A DNA stretch of 48,061 bases from the NCBI GenBank assembly GCA_041915365.1, contig JAYSBP010000017.1:1-48061 (forward strand). Direction: 5' to 3'. Source of the stretch: UBA6016 sp041915365. Its GTDB lineage: Bacteria; Campylobacterota; Campylobacteria; Campylobacterales; UBA6016. Position numbers and translations under genes: made by a program. Every line of letters starts with the position of its first letter. The stretch's first letter is position 1. Shown piece after piece: positions 16,854-26,160 of this stretch. The notes beneath the pieces were generated by a model. That model did no database searches. It worked only from the letters and a program-made list of their open reading frames with translations, and was not told where the DNA came from.

Positions 16854-18989
16854 ATGGAATTTGAGATTAAGACAACCATTCGGCTTCAGTCCGCTCCGCT
16901 AGACTTCGCCTGTGGCGACGGCTCTTTTATGGTTATCGATTCATCATATATGCTTTACAACTTTATGCGAGAAAACTACAAAAATATCTCCAGAATTCCA
17001 CTTTTTGGCAAAAACGACAAAAAAATACACCCTTACTCAAAGCTTTTATCTCTTGGCGGTATCGATACATTGTCTGTGTCTATGGAGGGCGGCAACAAAG
17101 TAAGCGTTGTCGGTAGAGAAGAAAAAGGGTTTCAAAACAAAGGCTCGTTTAGTCTAGGTGTAAGACCGGTGTGTCTCAATATGATAGGCAAGGGCGGCAA
17201 ATATCTACTAAACGCAAGCGAAGGCGGGGAGGCTGGGCTAATAGAGCTATCCAGCGGAGCGCAATATTGTAGTTTTGAAAAAACGGGAGATTATGTCTGC
17301 TCAGCCGCTATATCTGCTGACGAGAAATACGCTTTTATATCTTATTTTGACAAGAGCGGATTGTTTTACGATGTCTACAACAAAAATGAAATATCATCGA
17401 TAAGTACGGTGGGTATTGTTGAATGTGCGCTTTTTTTGGACGATAAAAAAATATGCGTCTACGCCACAAGGGGCGGTCATATCGGGATATATGACTACAT
17501 AGAGCAAAAAATACTTACTGAAAAAGAGCACTTCAAGAATTGGTCTAGCGCAATGGCTATAGACGAGAGTGGAAACTTTGTATTTATCGGCACGAGAGAG
17601 GGTGTTCTTTATGTGTATTCGATACAAGATGATGAGATAATCTTGTATCACGAATTTGAGTCTTGTGGTGGGATAACATCTATAGCGGTTAACGGTTTTG
17701 AGATAATAGTCGGTTTTGTCAGCGCAGATGTTTATGTGATTGATATGAGCCATTACCTCGGCGAATGCGAAAACTTTTTGTTCACAAAAGAATACTCCAA
17801 AGCAAACCAACTTCTTCAAAAAAATAGCTTCCTAATATGTATCCCCTCAATCATCCAAAAGTTGCAAAAAGAGTATGAAGAGAACAAGCAAAAGCTTTTG
17901 GGGATGCTTGCAAAAAACCTAATTAACGAAGCATACGAGCTTTGTAGACCTTTTATGAGGCTAAAAAAGATTTCCGACGAGTTTGATATGTTCGCCTCTC
18001 AGACGGCCGAGATAGTCGGATTTATGGATATGATTGAGAAAAAAGACTTTGAGCAGGCCTACAAAATAGCTTACAAAAGCGACGTTATTAGAAGTTTGTA
18101 TGTTTTTGAGTCGCTTGAGAGAGAGTTTGATAATAGAATAAATAAAGTCTTTACGCTTTTGGAAGAATCGCCAGACAACAAGTCAAAAGCGATTGAGATT
18201 GTGAAGCCTTTTGTGAAAATTCCAAAAAAATATGAGATTATCGAGCAGATTTTCAAAAACTTCGATAAGTTCAAAGTCTCAAAAGAGATTGCTAGACAAA
18301 AGAATTTTGCGGAGTATTTTGAGCTGTGTGAAAAATATCAGTTTTTGAAAAATACGGAGACTTACAAAAAGGTTATTTTCGCCGGAGAAAACGTATTGAT
18401 GAAGGCTCAAGAGTATGAGACTACAGGTATGCTAGAAGAGGCGCTCAGGTATCTAAAAATACTCCAATCATTCAAGCCTTTTGCCGAGAAGGCGAACACA
18501 AAAATCAAAGAGCTTCAGACTAGAGCGATAATGCTCTCCTTGTGTCTCTCGTTCGACGGGGACGAGATAGTTGCCGTCAAAATCTACAAGCTCGCAGAGA
18601 GTATGCCTTTGCTTGAGTATACGGACAGTTTTGCGATGTTTCACTCAAAAGTCAAAGAGAAAATAACCGAATACGAGCAAAGGGCGCATGAGATAAAGCC
18701 TGGCGACGTGGAAGCGGCTTTTGGTAGTTTGGTCAATATTCGTTTGCTTTGTGGTAGTTTTAGCTCGCTGATGGAGGCGATATACACGGCCGAAATCAAT
18801 AAAAATATAAACAACGCAGAAATAGACTGGGATAAGACATTGAGCCTTTTTTGCTCTATTTTTAGCCCAAATGCTCAGATGTCGAGGCTCATAGAGACGC
18901 TAGGCGCAAAAATAACGCAATCAAACAAAAAGCCGTGTAGCAACTTCAATTATCCAAATAGCATACTTATGCCAAAGGCGGGCGGATAA
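16854..18989 (+). CDS. WD40-like beta-propeller / alpha-solenoid protein
   Basis: A 711-residue soluble protein with no signal peptide or membrane helix. Residues about 8-300 are a series of short beta-strand blades with WD40-like spacing ('SAAISADEKYAFISYF', 'SSAMAIDESGNFVFIGTREGVLYVYS', 'ITSIAVNGFEIIVGFVSADVYVID'). Residues about 305-670 switch abruptly to amphipathic helical pairs ('EYSKANQLLQKN', 'KDFEQAYKIAYKS', 'YETTGMLEEALRYLKI') resembling TPR or clathrin-type solenoids. I recognise no enzyme motif. It leads a six-gene signalling operon, and the next gene starts on the last base of its stop (TAATG), so it is probably a scaffold or sensor for that phosphorelay. A quinoprotein-like propeller is an alternative fold for the N-terminal half. 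Confidence 0.75.
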   Translation: MEFEIKTTIRLQSAPLDFACGDGSFMVIDSSYMLYNFMRENYKNISRIPLFGKNDKKIHPYSKLLSLGGIDTLSVSMEGGNKVSVVGREEKGFQNKGSFSLGVRPVCLNMIGKGGKYLLNASEGGEAGLIELSSGAQYCSFEKTGDYVCSAAISADEKYAFISYFDKSGLFYDVYNKNEISSISTVGIVECALFLDDKKICVYATRGGHIGIYDYIEQKILTEKEHFKNWSSAMAIDESGNFVFIGTREGVLYVYSIQDDEIILYHEFESCGGITSIAVNGFEIIVGFVSADVYVIDMSHYLGECENFLFTKEYSKANQLLQKNSFLICIPSIIQKLQKEYEENKQKLLGMLAKNLINEAYELCRPFMRLKKISDEFDMFASQTAEIVGFMDMIEKKDFEQAYKIAYKSDVIRSLYVFESLEREFDNRINKVFTLLEESPDNKSKAIEIVKPFVKIPKKYEIIEQIFKNFDKFKVSKEIARQKNFAEYFELCEKYQFLKNTETYKKVIFAGENVLMKAQEYETTGMLEEALRYLKILQSFKPFAEKANTKIKELQTRAIMLSLCLSFDGDEIVAVKIYKLAESMPLLEYTDSFAMFHSKVKEKITEYEQRAHEIKPGDVEAAFGSLVNIRLLCGSFSSLMEAIYTAEINKNINNAEIDWDKTLSLFCSIFSPNAQMSRLIETLGAKITQSNKKPCSNFNYPNSILMPKAGG

Positions 18990-20134
18990 TGCAAGAGTTT
19001 TTGAGGCTTAGAGCCGTTTGCCAAAACTACGGGATATTGTTTGTTGATGATGAACGCTCTGCGCTTGATTCTGTTGGAGCGGCTCTTGCTAAGATATTTA
19101 AAAATGTTTTTTTGGCTTCAAGCCCTAAAGAGGCTTTGGAGATTTTTGAGACAAGCAAAGAGCTTATCCATATCGTGATGTCTGATATAGTGTTTGACGG
19201 TAGTACCGACAGCGGGCTTGACCTCGTGAGACAAATGAGAGAAAAAGACGAGAGCAAGAAGTTTATTATCGCGTCCGGATATGACTCAAACGAATATCTA
19301 AGCAACGCCATAAGGCTTGGGGTGACTAGCTTTTTGTTGAAACCTATGTCTCAAAACGACCTTTTTGCCTCTTTGGGGCAGGCGGCAAGTAGCGTGGCAA
19401 AAGATATGCTAATCAAAGAGCACATAGAGAGCCTAAGAGCGGCAAAAGAGCAACTGCAAAATATGGTAGAAAAGCAAGATAGATTTATCAAAGACGCTAT
19501 TCACGAGCTTGGGACGCCATTGTCGGTTATTATGTCCGCAAAGGATTTGATAGCTATAGAGCACGGCGGCGGGGTGCATCTTGACAACATAGAGGCGGCT
19601 TGCAGGTCGCTTCAAAATAGCTTTGAAGATATGAGTTATCTAATGAAAAAAGACAACTCCGAGTTTGTGGCAAAAAAGAGCGATATATGTGATTTTGTCC
19701 GCAAAAGGGTTGAATTTTTTGCCCCTGTGGCGTTGGCTAATAGGCTAAAAATAGGCTATGTGAATAATGCCGGAGCTTTTTATTTTGAGATACCGGATGT
19801 AAAACTCCAAAGAGTAATAGACAACAATCTATCAAACGCTATCAAATATTCAAGCAGAGATTGTGAGATTGTTGTCTCTACCGAGAATTTGGGGGATGCG
19901 CTTGTGTTGTCATTTCAAAATAAAGGCAAGCAAATAATAGACGTAGATAAGATATTTGAGAGATTTTATAGAGAGGACGACGTCAAGGGCGGTTACGGTA
20001 TAGGGCTTGCCTTGACTGGAGAAATTTGCAAGGAGCACGGCATAAAAATAGAAGTAAGCAGCGGTATAGAAGGCGATACAACATTCAAATATACTTTCGG
20101 TGCAAAAAGCCAAAAAGAGCGGGCAGATGGTTGA
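18989..20134 (+). CDS. Receiver-histidine kinase hybrid
   Basis: A 381-residue cytoplasmic protein. Receiver at about 12-130: acidic pair D20/D21, phosphoacceptor Asp66 in 'IVMSDIVFDG', Lys118 in 'FLLKP'. A coiled coil (140-165) leads to a HisKA domain with His172 in 'DAIHELGTPLSV', followed by an ATPase domain with N box 'DNNLSNAIKYSS' and G2 box 'GYGIGLALT'. A G1 motif (DxGxG) is not obvious: the equivalent segment reads 'SFQNKGKQI', so the ATP lid may be unusual. The receiver-first order suggests a kinase controlled by an upstream phosphodonor. It starts within the stop of the propeller gene. Confidence 0.9.
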   Translation: MQEFLRLRAVCQNYGILFVDDERSALDSVGAALAKIFKNVFLASSPKEALEIFETSKELIHIVMSDIVFDGSTDSGLDLVRQMREKDESKKFIIASGYDSNEYLSNAIRLGVTSFLLKPMSQNDLFASLGQAASSVAKDMLIKEHIESLRAAKEQLQNMVEKQDRFIKDAIHELGTPLSVIMSAKDLIAIEHGGGVHLDNIEAACRSLQNSFEDMSYLMKKDNSEFVAKKSDICDFVRKRVEFFAPVALANRLKIGYVNNAGAFYFEIPDVKLQRVIDNNLSNAIKYSSRDCEIVVSTENLGDALVLSFQNKGKQIIDVDKIFERFYREDDVKGGYGIGLALTGEICKEHGIKIEVSSGIEGDTTFKYTFGAKSQKERADG

Positions 20135-21839
20135 TATAAATAGATTAAAAGAGCTTGCGTCTGGAGCTACGGTACTATTCGTCGAAGATGACGTGTCTAC
20201 TATGGAGTCCATAAGCGCCATGCTCTCAAACCTCTTTACTGAAGTGATAACGGCGAGCGACGGCAAAAGTGCGCTTGAGATTTATAAAGATAGATTTGAG
20301 TGGAAAGGGATAGATATAGTAATTACCGACCTGTCGCTTGGCGAGCTAAATGGGGTAAGCCTGATACGAGAAATAAAAAGGCTCAATGAGTTTCAAAGTA
20401 TTATTGTCTCAAGCGCATACGAGCAGTCGGATATATTTATAGAGATTATCGATAGCGGCGTTGACTCATATCTGCTAAAACCGATGAACCCCGATAAATT
20501 CTTGCTAACCCTTGAGAAGACGCTAGAGTCCGTACGGCTCAAAAAAATAGCGAATATCAGAAGGGAAGCGATAGAAAACAAGCTGGCGCAACTAAGCCTT
20601 ATTATGGAAAATGCCATAAATACGGACACTCTAACGGGGCTAGAGAACGAACAGCAAATGCTAAAAGCCCTTCATAGCAACAAAAACCACATAACTTTGA
20701 TGATGATAAAAATAGACAATCTAGTAGACATCAAAAAGATAACGGGCAAAGAGTATAGCGACTTTTATATGACGGAAATTACCGCTTTGCTTCTTGAGTA
20801 TTTCGAAAATTTCAACAAGAACATCAAGGTTTATAGGATAGATTTTGACAATTTGGCGATAACGCTTGATATGCCTTATGAGCATATATCGATTATAGCC
20901 GAGGAGTTGTGTGCAATGGCGGCGCATTATTTTGTGACAAAAGAGCAGATAACTCTTAACTCCACATTTACGATAGGTGCTTATTGCGGTTGCGCCGAGG
21001 ATATTTATTATCGTGCTATATCGGTATTTACGAGGGCGATGGAGATAAGAAGAGGGGCGTATCTTGTCCAAAAAGAGGAGTTTATGCTTGAAAACACAGT
21101 CACTACAAATATTCAGTGGCTCAAAGCATTTTCAGAGTCGATAGAAGAAAACAGGCTCGTTCCGTATTATCAGCCGATAATGGATAACAAAACAGGTGTT
21201 ATAGAAAAATACGAATGTCTAGCGAGGATAAAAGATAAAGACCGTGGAGTTATACCTCCGTCGATGTTTATAGGTCTTACGCAAAAGGTAAGGCAAACCC
21301 CGTTGTTAGCAAAGGTTATCATCCGAAAAGCCTTTGAATATTTGGCCAAACAAGATGAGAAAATACAGTTTTCAATCAACCTAACCCCGCAAGATATGCT
21401 TGACAATACGATATTTAAGCTTTTGTTTTATTGGCAAGAAAAGCTAGAGATAAAGCCGGAGAGAATAGTGATAGAGCTTTTGGAGACCGAGGATTTGTAT
21501 AGTCATGGGCCGATAAGAGCGCACATCAGAAATCTAAGAGAGACTGGCTATAAGCTGGCAATAGACGATTTTGGGATAGGGTATTCTAATTTCGTATATT
21601 TGTTTGAACAGCAAGTAGACTATATCAAAATAGACGGCACGCTTATCAAAAATCTTGATTTTGACAGGTCTCTCGCTAAGTCTGTAGACTATATCAACAA
21701 ACTAATACATCTAACGGGAGCAAAATCGGTGGCGGAGTACGTCCACAACGAAAAAATCCTCAAAATAGTTCAGGATATAGGGATAGATTATTCGCAAGGG
21801 TTTGCCATCGGAAAAGCAAAAAGCGAGATAATACGATGA
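20127..21839 (+). CDS. Receiver-GGDEF(degenerate)-EAL c-di-GMP phosphodiesterase
   Basis: About 570 residues. Receiver with acidic pair D21/D22, phosphoacceptor Asp68 in 'IVITDLSLG' and Lys in 'YLLKPM'. The central domain keeps the GGDEF-family start 'DTLTGLENEQQML' but the active-site loop reads 'RIDFDNLAI', so no cyclase activity is expected. The EAL domain has Glu363 in 'YECLARI', Asn in 'SINLTP', Glu in 'IELLETED', the Asp pair in 'AIDDFGIGYS', Lys in 'DYIKIDG', Glu in 'AEYV' and Gln in 'SQGFAIG', so it is probably an active phosphodiesterase. I chose ATG 20127, which overlaps the preceding gene by eight bases; a GTG at 20100 is possible but lies deeper in that gene. Confidence 0.9.
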   Translation: MVDINRLKELASGATVLFVEDDVSTMESISAMLSNLFTEVITASDGKSALEIYKDRFEWKGIDIVITDLSLGELNGVSLIREIKRLNEFQSIIVSSAYEQSDIFIEIIDSGVDSYLLKPMNPDKFLLTLEKTLESVRLKKIANIRREAIENKLAQLSLIMENAINTDTLTGLENEQQMLKALHSNKNHITLMMIKIDNLVDIKKITGKEYSDFYMTEITALLLEYFENFNKNIKVYRIDFDNLAITLDMPYEHISIIAEELCAMAAHYFVTKEQITLNSTFTIGAYCGCAEDIYYRAISVFTRAMEIRRGAYLVQKEEFMLENTVTTNIQWLKAFSESIEENRLVPYYQPIMDNKTGVIEKYECLARIKDKDRGVIPPSMFIGLTQKVRQTPLLAKVIIRKAFEYLAKQDEKIQFSINLTPQDMLDNTIFKLLFYWQEKLEIKPERIVIELLETEDLYSHGPIRAHIRNLRETGYKLAIDDFGIGYSNFVYLFEQQVDYIKIDGTLIKNLDFDRSLAKSVDYINKLIHLTGAKSVAEYVHNEKILKIVQDIGIDYSQGFAIGKAKSEIIR

Positions 21840-22945
21840 GCGTGGCTTTGATATATACGGTTTACGGTTTTGAGGTGCCTGAAGACATCATATCGGCCGC
21901 CAAAACAAAATGTAGCGTGATGTTTGCAGATTCGGATGAATTGCTTGCAAAAAAAGAGGAGTATGCTACGGCTCTTTTATACATAGACTCTTCCGATAGC
22001 CTCTTGCAGGCCGGCGAGTTGATGTCAAAAACGCAAAGGTGTTTTTTTGTCGTTTTTTGCAAAGATGAGGTTTTTGAGATGTGTTTGCCGCTTCAAAAAC
22101 TAGAAAACGTCGTGGTGGTCTCCAGGGGTGACGCAGTAAGCGACGATATTTGCGCATATCTAGCAAAGGGGCTGGGTCTAGCTATAGGCAGAGCCAGCGA
22201 GGAGAGGCTAAAGCAAGAGCTTACGAAACAAAAACACAATGCGTTGATGGGTGAGATGCTCTCTAGCATTACGCATCAGATGAGACAGCCTATCAATGCT
22301 ATTACGGCGGAGATGGTAAATCTAAAAATCAGTAGTTTTTTGGGGGAGGTCGATGACGCTTTCGTGCAAACGTCGGTAGACAAAGTGACGGTACAAGCCG
22401 AGAAGATGTCAAAGACGATTACGGAGTTTTTAAATTATTTTAATCCCGTAAGGCGAAAAACTATGTTTTCGTTAACGGAACTTGGCGATGAGCTATCTTT
22501 TTTGTACAAAGAGCAGCTAAATAGGTTAAATGTAAGGCTTATGCTCACTATTGGCAATGAGCTGGAGGTGTACGGCTCAAAGACTTCACTAACCGAGGTA
22601 ATGGCAAATTTTGTTTCAAATTCGCTAGATGCTTTTGAGGAAAAAAAGCTACAAGGGGGCACAATAGAGATAAATGCGCTTGATGAGGATAGCTTCGTTT
22701 TGCTCAGTATTAAAGACAATGCGGGAGGTGTGAAGCCTGAGCTTGCAAATAAAATACTAACCGAGTATTTTACGACAAAGGCTGAGAATATGGGTACGGG
22801 AATAGGGCTTAGCATATGCAAAAGAATAATAGAGAGTGAATTTGCCGGAAGCATAGCCGCAAAAAATACAGACGATGGCTTCTTGGTGGAGGTCAATATC
22901 CCAAAAATCAATAAAACAAATCTGAACAAAGGTGCTTACAAATGA
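21836..22945 (+). CDS. Cytoplasmic histidine kinase with unassigned N-terminal domain
   Basis: A 369-residue kinase without membrane helices. Residues 1-120 alternate strands and helices ('VALIYTVYGFE', 'ATALLYIDSSDS', 'CFFVVFCKDE', 'NVVVVSRGD') like a receiver fold but lack a clear acidic pocket and Lys, so it may be a pseudo-receiver. A helix (120-140) joins the HisKA domain with His147 in 'SITHQMRQPIN', the HQxRQP subtype common in this phylum. The ATPase domain has N box 'ANFVSNSLDAF', G1 'DNAGG' and G2 'GTGIGLSICK'. Four-base overlaps (ATGA) on both sides show tight translational coupling. Confidence 0.88.
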   Translation: MSVALIYTVYGFEVPEDIISAAKTKCSVMFADSDELLAKKEEYATALLYIDSSDSLLQAGELMSKTQRCFFVVFCKDEVFEMCLPLQKLENVVVVSRGDAVSDDICAYLAKGLGLAIGRASEERLKQELTKQKHNALMGEMLSSITHQMRQPINAITAEMVNLKISSFLGEVDDAFVQTSVDKVTVQAEKMSKTITEFLNYFNPVRRKTMFSLTELGDELSFLYKEQLNRLNVRLMLTIGNELEVYGSKTSLTEVMANFVSNSLDAFEEKKLQGGTIEINALDEDSFVLLSIKDNAGGVKPELANKILTEYFTTKAENMGTGIGLSICKRIIESEFAGSIAAKNTDDGFLVEVNIPKINKTNLNKGAYK

Positions 22946-24156
22946 CGGCTAATGAAAATAAGGTCAAAAAACTAAACTGCTCCGTTCTTTATGTAGAAGA
23001 TGATGATTTTGTTAGAAACGCTCTTGGTAGAACTATCGCACTGCTGGTGGAGAATGTCTATATGGCGAGCGATGGGGCAAAGGGGCTGGCGATGTTCAAA
23101 AGCCTAAAGCCTGACATTGTAATAAGCGATATTTCTATGCCTTTGATGGATGGGGTAGAGATGTGTATGCAAATAAGAGAGCTAGATAAAAAAGTACCAA
23201 TTATCATAACTACGGCACATAGTGATACTGAGTACTTCGTCGGTGCGATAGAGGCACAGGTGACACATTTTATGCTAAAACCCGTAGATATTAAGCTCCT
23301 TGGCGAAATACTAAATGATAGTTATAGACACATCAATATGGCAAAGGAGTTTGACAAGCAAAAGAAACTTCTTGATGAGTACAAAAAAGCGGTAGATGTG
23401 AGCAATATAGTATCAAAGGCCGATAAAAACGGTGTTATCACATATATTAACGACGAATTTTGCAGAATATCCGGCTATACAAAAGAGGAGCTGATAGGAC
23501 AAAACCACAATATAGTTCGCCATCCAAACGTCCCAAAAGATGTTTTTAGGGAGCTGTGGAGCACCATCTTATCCAAAAAGCCTTGGAGCGGAATAGTCGA
23601 AAACAGAGCAAAAGACGGCTCTAGCTACTGGGTGGACGCAACCATAATACCGATACTTGATGAAAATGACGAGGTTGTCGAGTTCATTGGTGTTAGAAAA
23701 GACATCACAAAGATGATACAGCAAGAAAAAGAGATAGAAAAACTCCACTCAAACCAACTAAAACACAGCGTCGATATGGCCTCAAAAATAAATGCAAAAG
23801 CTTGCATAAAAACTTTGCCTTATCCTGCTATGATTGTAGATAGGGATGCAAAAATAATAGAAGTCAATGAGACTACTATATCGCTGTTTGATCCGGTAGA
23901 GTCAGGCAATAAGTTGCAGATGCTAAGGTCTGGTGGATGTAGCGTATCGGATATTTTTGAGCTGTTTGAGCGTTCACAAGGTGGCGAGTCGGAAAATGAA
24001 GTCGGCTGGGTGGATCTTATGACTTGGTACGGACTATCCGAGGATGCGTTTTTTATCCGTATTAAAGGTGGCGACAAAAAAGATGAGTTCAAACTTGTAG
24101 TGCAGGTGGTAGAGTGCGATGATAACGATAAAGAGTTTGTATTGTTTTTTAAATAA
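22942..24156 (+). CDS. Receiver-PAS-PAS protein without output domain
   Basis: A 404-residue cytoplasmic protein. Receiver: acidic residues D20-D22, phosphoacceptor Asp63 in 'IVISDISMPLMDG', Thr in 'IIITTAHSD', Lys in 'FMLKPVD'. First PAS (about 145-260) is of the Aer type, with 'FCRISGYTKEELIGQ', 'HNIVRHPNVP' and a 'VRKDIT' end. A second, divergent PAS-like domain (about 285-400) has 'PYPAMIVDRDAKIIEVNE'. No kinase, GGDEF, EAL, HTH or methyl-accepting domain follows, so it can only act by protein contacts or as a phosphate sink. It sits between two kinases in the operon. Confidence 0.88.
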   Translation: MTANENKVKKLNCSVLYVEDDDFVRNALGRTIALLVENVYMASDGAKGLAMFKSLKPDIVISDISMPLMDGVEMCMQIRELDKKVPIIITTAHSDTEYFVGAIEAQVTHFMLKPVDIKLLGEILNDSYRHINMAKEFDKQKKLLDEYKKAVDVSNIVSKADKNGVITYINDEFCRISGYTKEELIGQNHNIVRHPNVPKDVFRELWSTILSKKPWSGIVENRAKDGSSYWVDATIIPILDENDEVVEFIGVRKDITKMIQQEKEIEKLHSNQLKHSVDMASKINAKACIKTLPYPAMIVDRDAKIIEVNETTISLFDPVESGNKLQMLRSGGCSVSDIFELFERSQGGESENEVGWVDLMTWYGLSEDAFFIRIKGGDKKDEFKLVVQVVECDDNDKEFVLFFK

Positions 24157-24168
24157 GGGTAAAACCTT

Positions 24169-26151
24169 ATGAAATCAGAAAATTTCTCAAGCATCGCCGA
24201 GGGACTTGAGAAAAACAAAAAAATAAAGCTGATAACCAACAAGAGCTTATTTATTAAAGTCGTGTTTTCATTTACGGTTGTTGGACTACTCGCTACCTTT
24301 GTGCTCAATGACTATCTCAAAAAAATAGCCCTCAACAATCTAGCGCAAGATAATGCACAAAAAGTCAGCGAACTCGTATTTGAAATAATGTACACAAAAA
24401 TGCAAGACGGCTGGAGCAAGGACGACATAACAAAAATCACGGAAAGGCTCAACCATATCAAGGCTGGGATGAAAATATCCGTGTACCGCTCCCAAAAAGT
24501 AGAAGAGATTTTCGGGCGTATTGAGAGCGACAAAAAAAGAGTCGATTCCGATGTTACGCTCCAAAAGGCGATGAAGGGGGAGGTGCAGTTTATCCACAAC
24601 GAGAGCGACAATAGCATAAGATACGTCTATCCGATGAGGGTAAAAGAGGAGTGCCTAGTCTGCCACGTCAACACAAAAGTTGGGGATATAAACGGGGTTT
24701 TGGACTTATATATGCCCTCCGACGATATACAAATACCGCTTAACAACATTATGCGTTATTTCTTGATATTTACCGCCGTATTTATTGTTATTACGTTTTT
24801 TATCTTTGAAAAACTAATGCAAAGGATATTTGTCAAGCCGATAACCGACTTTACCGCATCCATTGACTCTATTATGGTAAATAGTGAATTTAACGACTAT
24901 GTGCATTGCAATCCGAAAACGCAAGAGATTAACGTACTTGAGGCAAGCTTTAACAACCTGCTTTTTAGAATCAACAAGATGCTATCTGAGATAAGGGAAA
25001 AAAATAAGCTTTTGGAGGAGTATAAAAAAGCGATAGACGGCTCTACGATAGTCACAAAAACAGACAAAAAAGGGGTGATTACCTACGCAAATGAGCAGTT
25101 TTGCCTCATATCCGGATATACGATAGATGAGCTAATGGGGCAAAATCATAACATAGTAAGACATCCTAATATGCCAAAAGAGGCCTTTGAAGATTTATGG
25201 CAGACAATACAATCCAAAAAAGCTTGGCGTGGCGTAGTCGAAAACAGGGCAAAAAACGGAGATAGCTATTTCGTGCAGGCTACCGTTATGCCTATTTTGG
25301 ATATAGATAACAACATTACTGAATTTATAGCGATAAGGCAAGATATTACGGAGCTGCTAAGGCAAAGAGACGATGCCGAGGGCGAACTAAGGGGCGTGAA
25401 CGAAAATCTGCAAGAGCTCGTAAATACCGAGACCCAAAAAAGGCTAGAAAACGAAAGGCTACTCGTCGAACAAAGCCGCAACGCATCCATGGGGGAGATG
25501 ATAGGCAACATCGCCCACCAATGGAGACAACCTATAAATACGATAGGGATAATAGTGCAGGGGATGGAGCTGGAGTATGATGCTGGGCTTTTGAATCGAG
25601 ATAGGATAGTCGAAATATCGGCAGAGTGTATGCAACAAGTCACTTTTATGTCCAAAACTATAGACAATTTCAAAAACTTTTTCTCGCCGTCCAAGACAAA
25701 AAAAGAGTTTTCAGTGGTAAATACACTCAGGTCAACAGTCGGACTAATAGACGCAAGGCTGAGAAATCACGGCATAGGTATAGAGTTTGACATCAAACAA
25801 GACTGCGCTTTGTATGGATATAAGGGTGAGCTACAACAAGTGGTGCTGAATATTATCTCAAATACCGTAGATGCAATCATAGAACGCAACTGCACAAAAA
25901 GAGTCGTCACGATCCTAGCGGACAAGGGCGATGGCGGCGCAATAATACAGATACAAGACACTGCCGGCGGGATAGATGAGTCCATCATAACGAAGATATT
26001 TGACCCGTATTTTACGACAAAAGCGCAAGGCAAAGGGATGGGGATAGGGCTTTATATGTCAAAACAAATTATTGAGAGACATATGCACGGAAAGCTTAGC
26101 GTGGAAAATACCGAAAACGGTGCGAAGTTTACAATAAACATTCCGGCATAG
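24169..26151 (+). CDS. Membrane histidine kinase with periplasmic haem c motif and Aer-type PAS
   Basis: A 660-residue sensor kinase. Membrane helices at about 30-48 and 200-218 enclose a periplasmic domain with a single haem c attachment motif CLVCH (162-166) in the setting typical of Tll0287-like/DUF3365 sensors. Then follow a HAMP-like segment, an Aer-type PAS ('HNIVRHPNMP', about 285-400), a coiled coil, HisKA with His450 in 'NIAHQWRQPIN', and an ATPase domain with N box 'LNIISNTVDAI', G1 'DTAGG' and G2 'GMGIGLYMSK'. It probably reads periplasmic redox state or a gas through haem, and possibly FAD through PAS. Last gene of the operon, 12 bases after the previous stop. Confidence 0.92.
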   Translation: MKSENFSSIAEGLEKNKKIKLITNKSLFIKVVFSFTVVGLLATFVLNDYLKKIALNNLAQDNAQKVSELVFEIMYTKMQDGWSKDDITKITERLNHIKAGMKISVYRSQKVEEIFGRIESDKKRVDSDVTLQKAMKGEVQFIHNESDNSIRYVYPMRVKEECLVCHVNTKVGDINGVLDLYMPSDDIQIPLNNIMRYFLIFTAVFIVITFFIFEKLMQRIFVKPITDFTASIDSIMVNSEFNDYVHCNPKTQEINVLEASFNNLLFRINKMLSEIREKNKLLEEYKKAIDGSTIVTKTDKKGVITYANEQFCLISGYTIDELMGQNHNIVRHPNMPKEAFEDLWQTIQSKKAWRGVVENRAKNGDSYFVQATVMPILDIDNNITEFIAIRQDITELLRQRDDAEGELRGVNENLQELVNTETQKRLENERLLVEQSRNASMGEMIGNIAHQWRQPINTIGIIVQGMELEYDAGLLNRDRIVEISAECMQQVTFMSKTIDNFKNFFSPSKTKKEFSVVNTLRSTVGLIDARLRNHGIGIEFDIKQDCALYGYKGELQQVVLNIISNTVDAIIERNCTKRVVTILADKGDGGAIIQIQDTAGGIDESIITKIFDPYFTTKAQGKGMGIGLYMSKQIIERHMHGKLSVENTENGAKFTINIPA

Positions 26152-26160
26152 AGCCGGATG

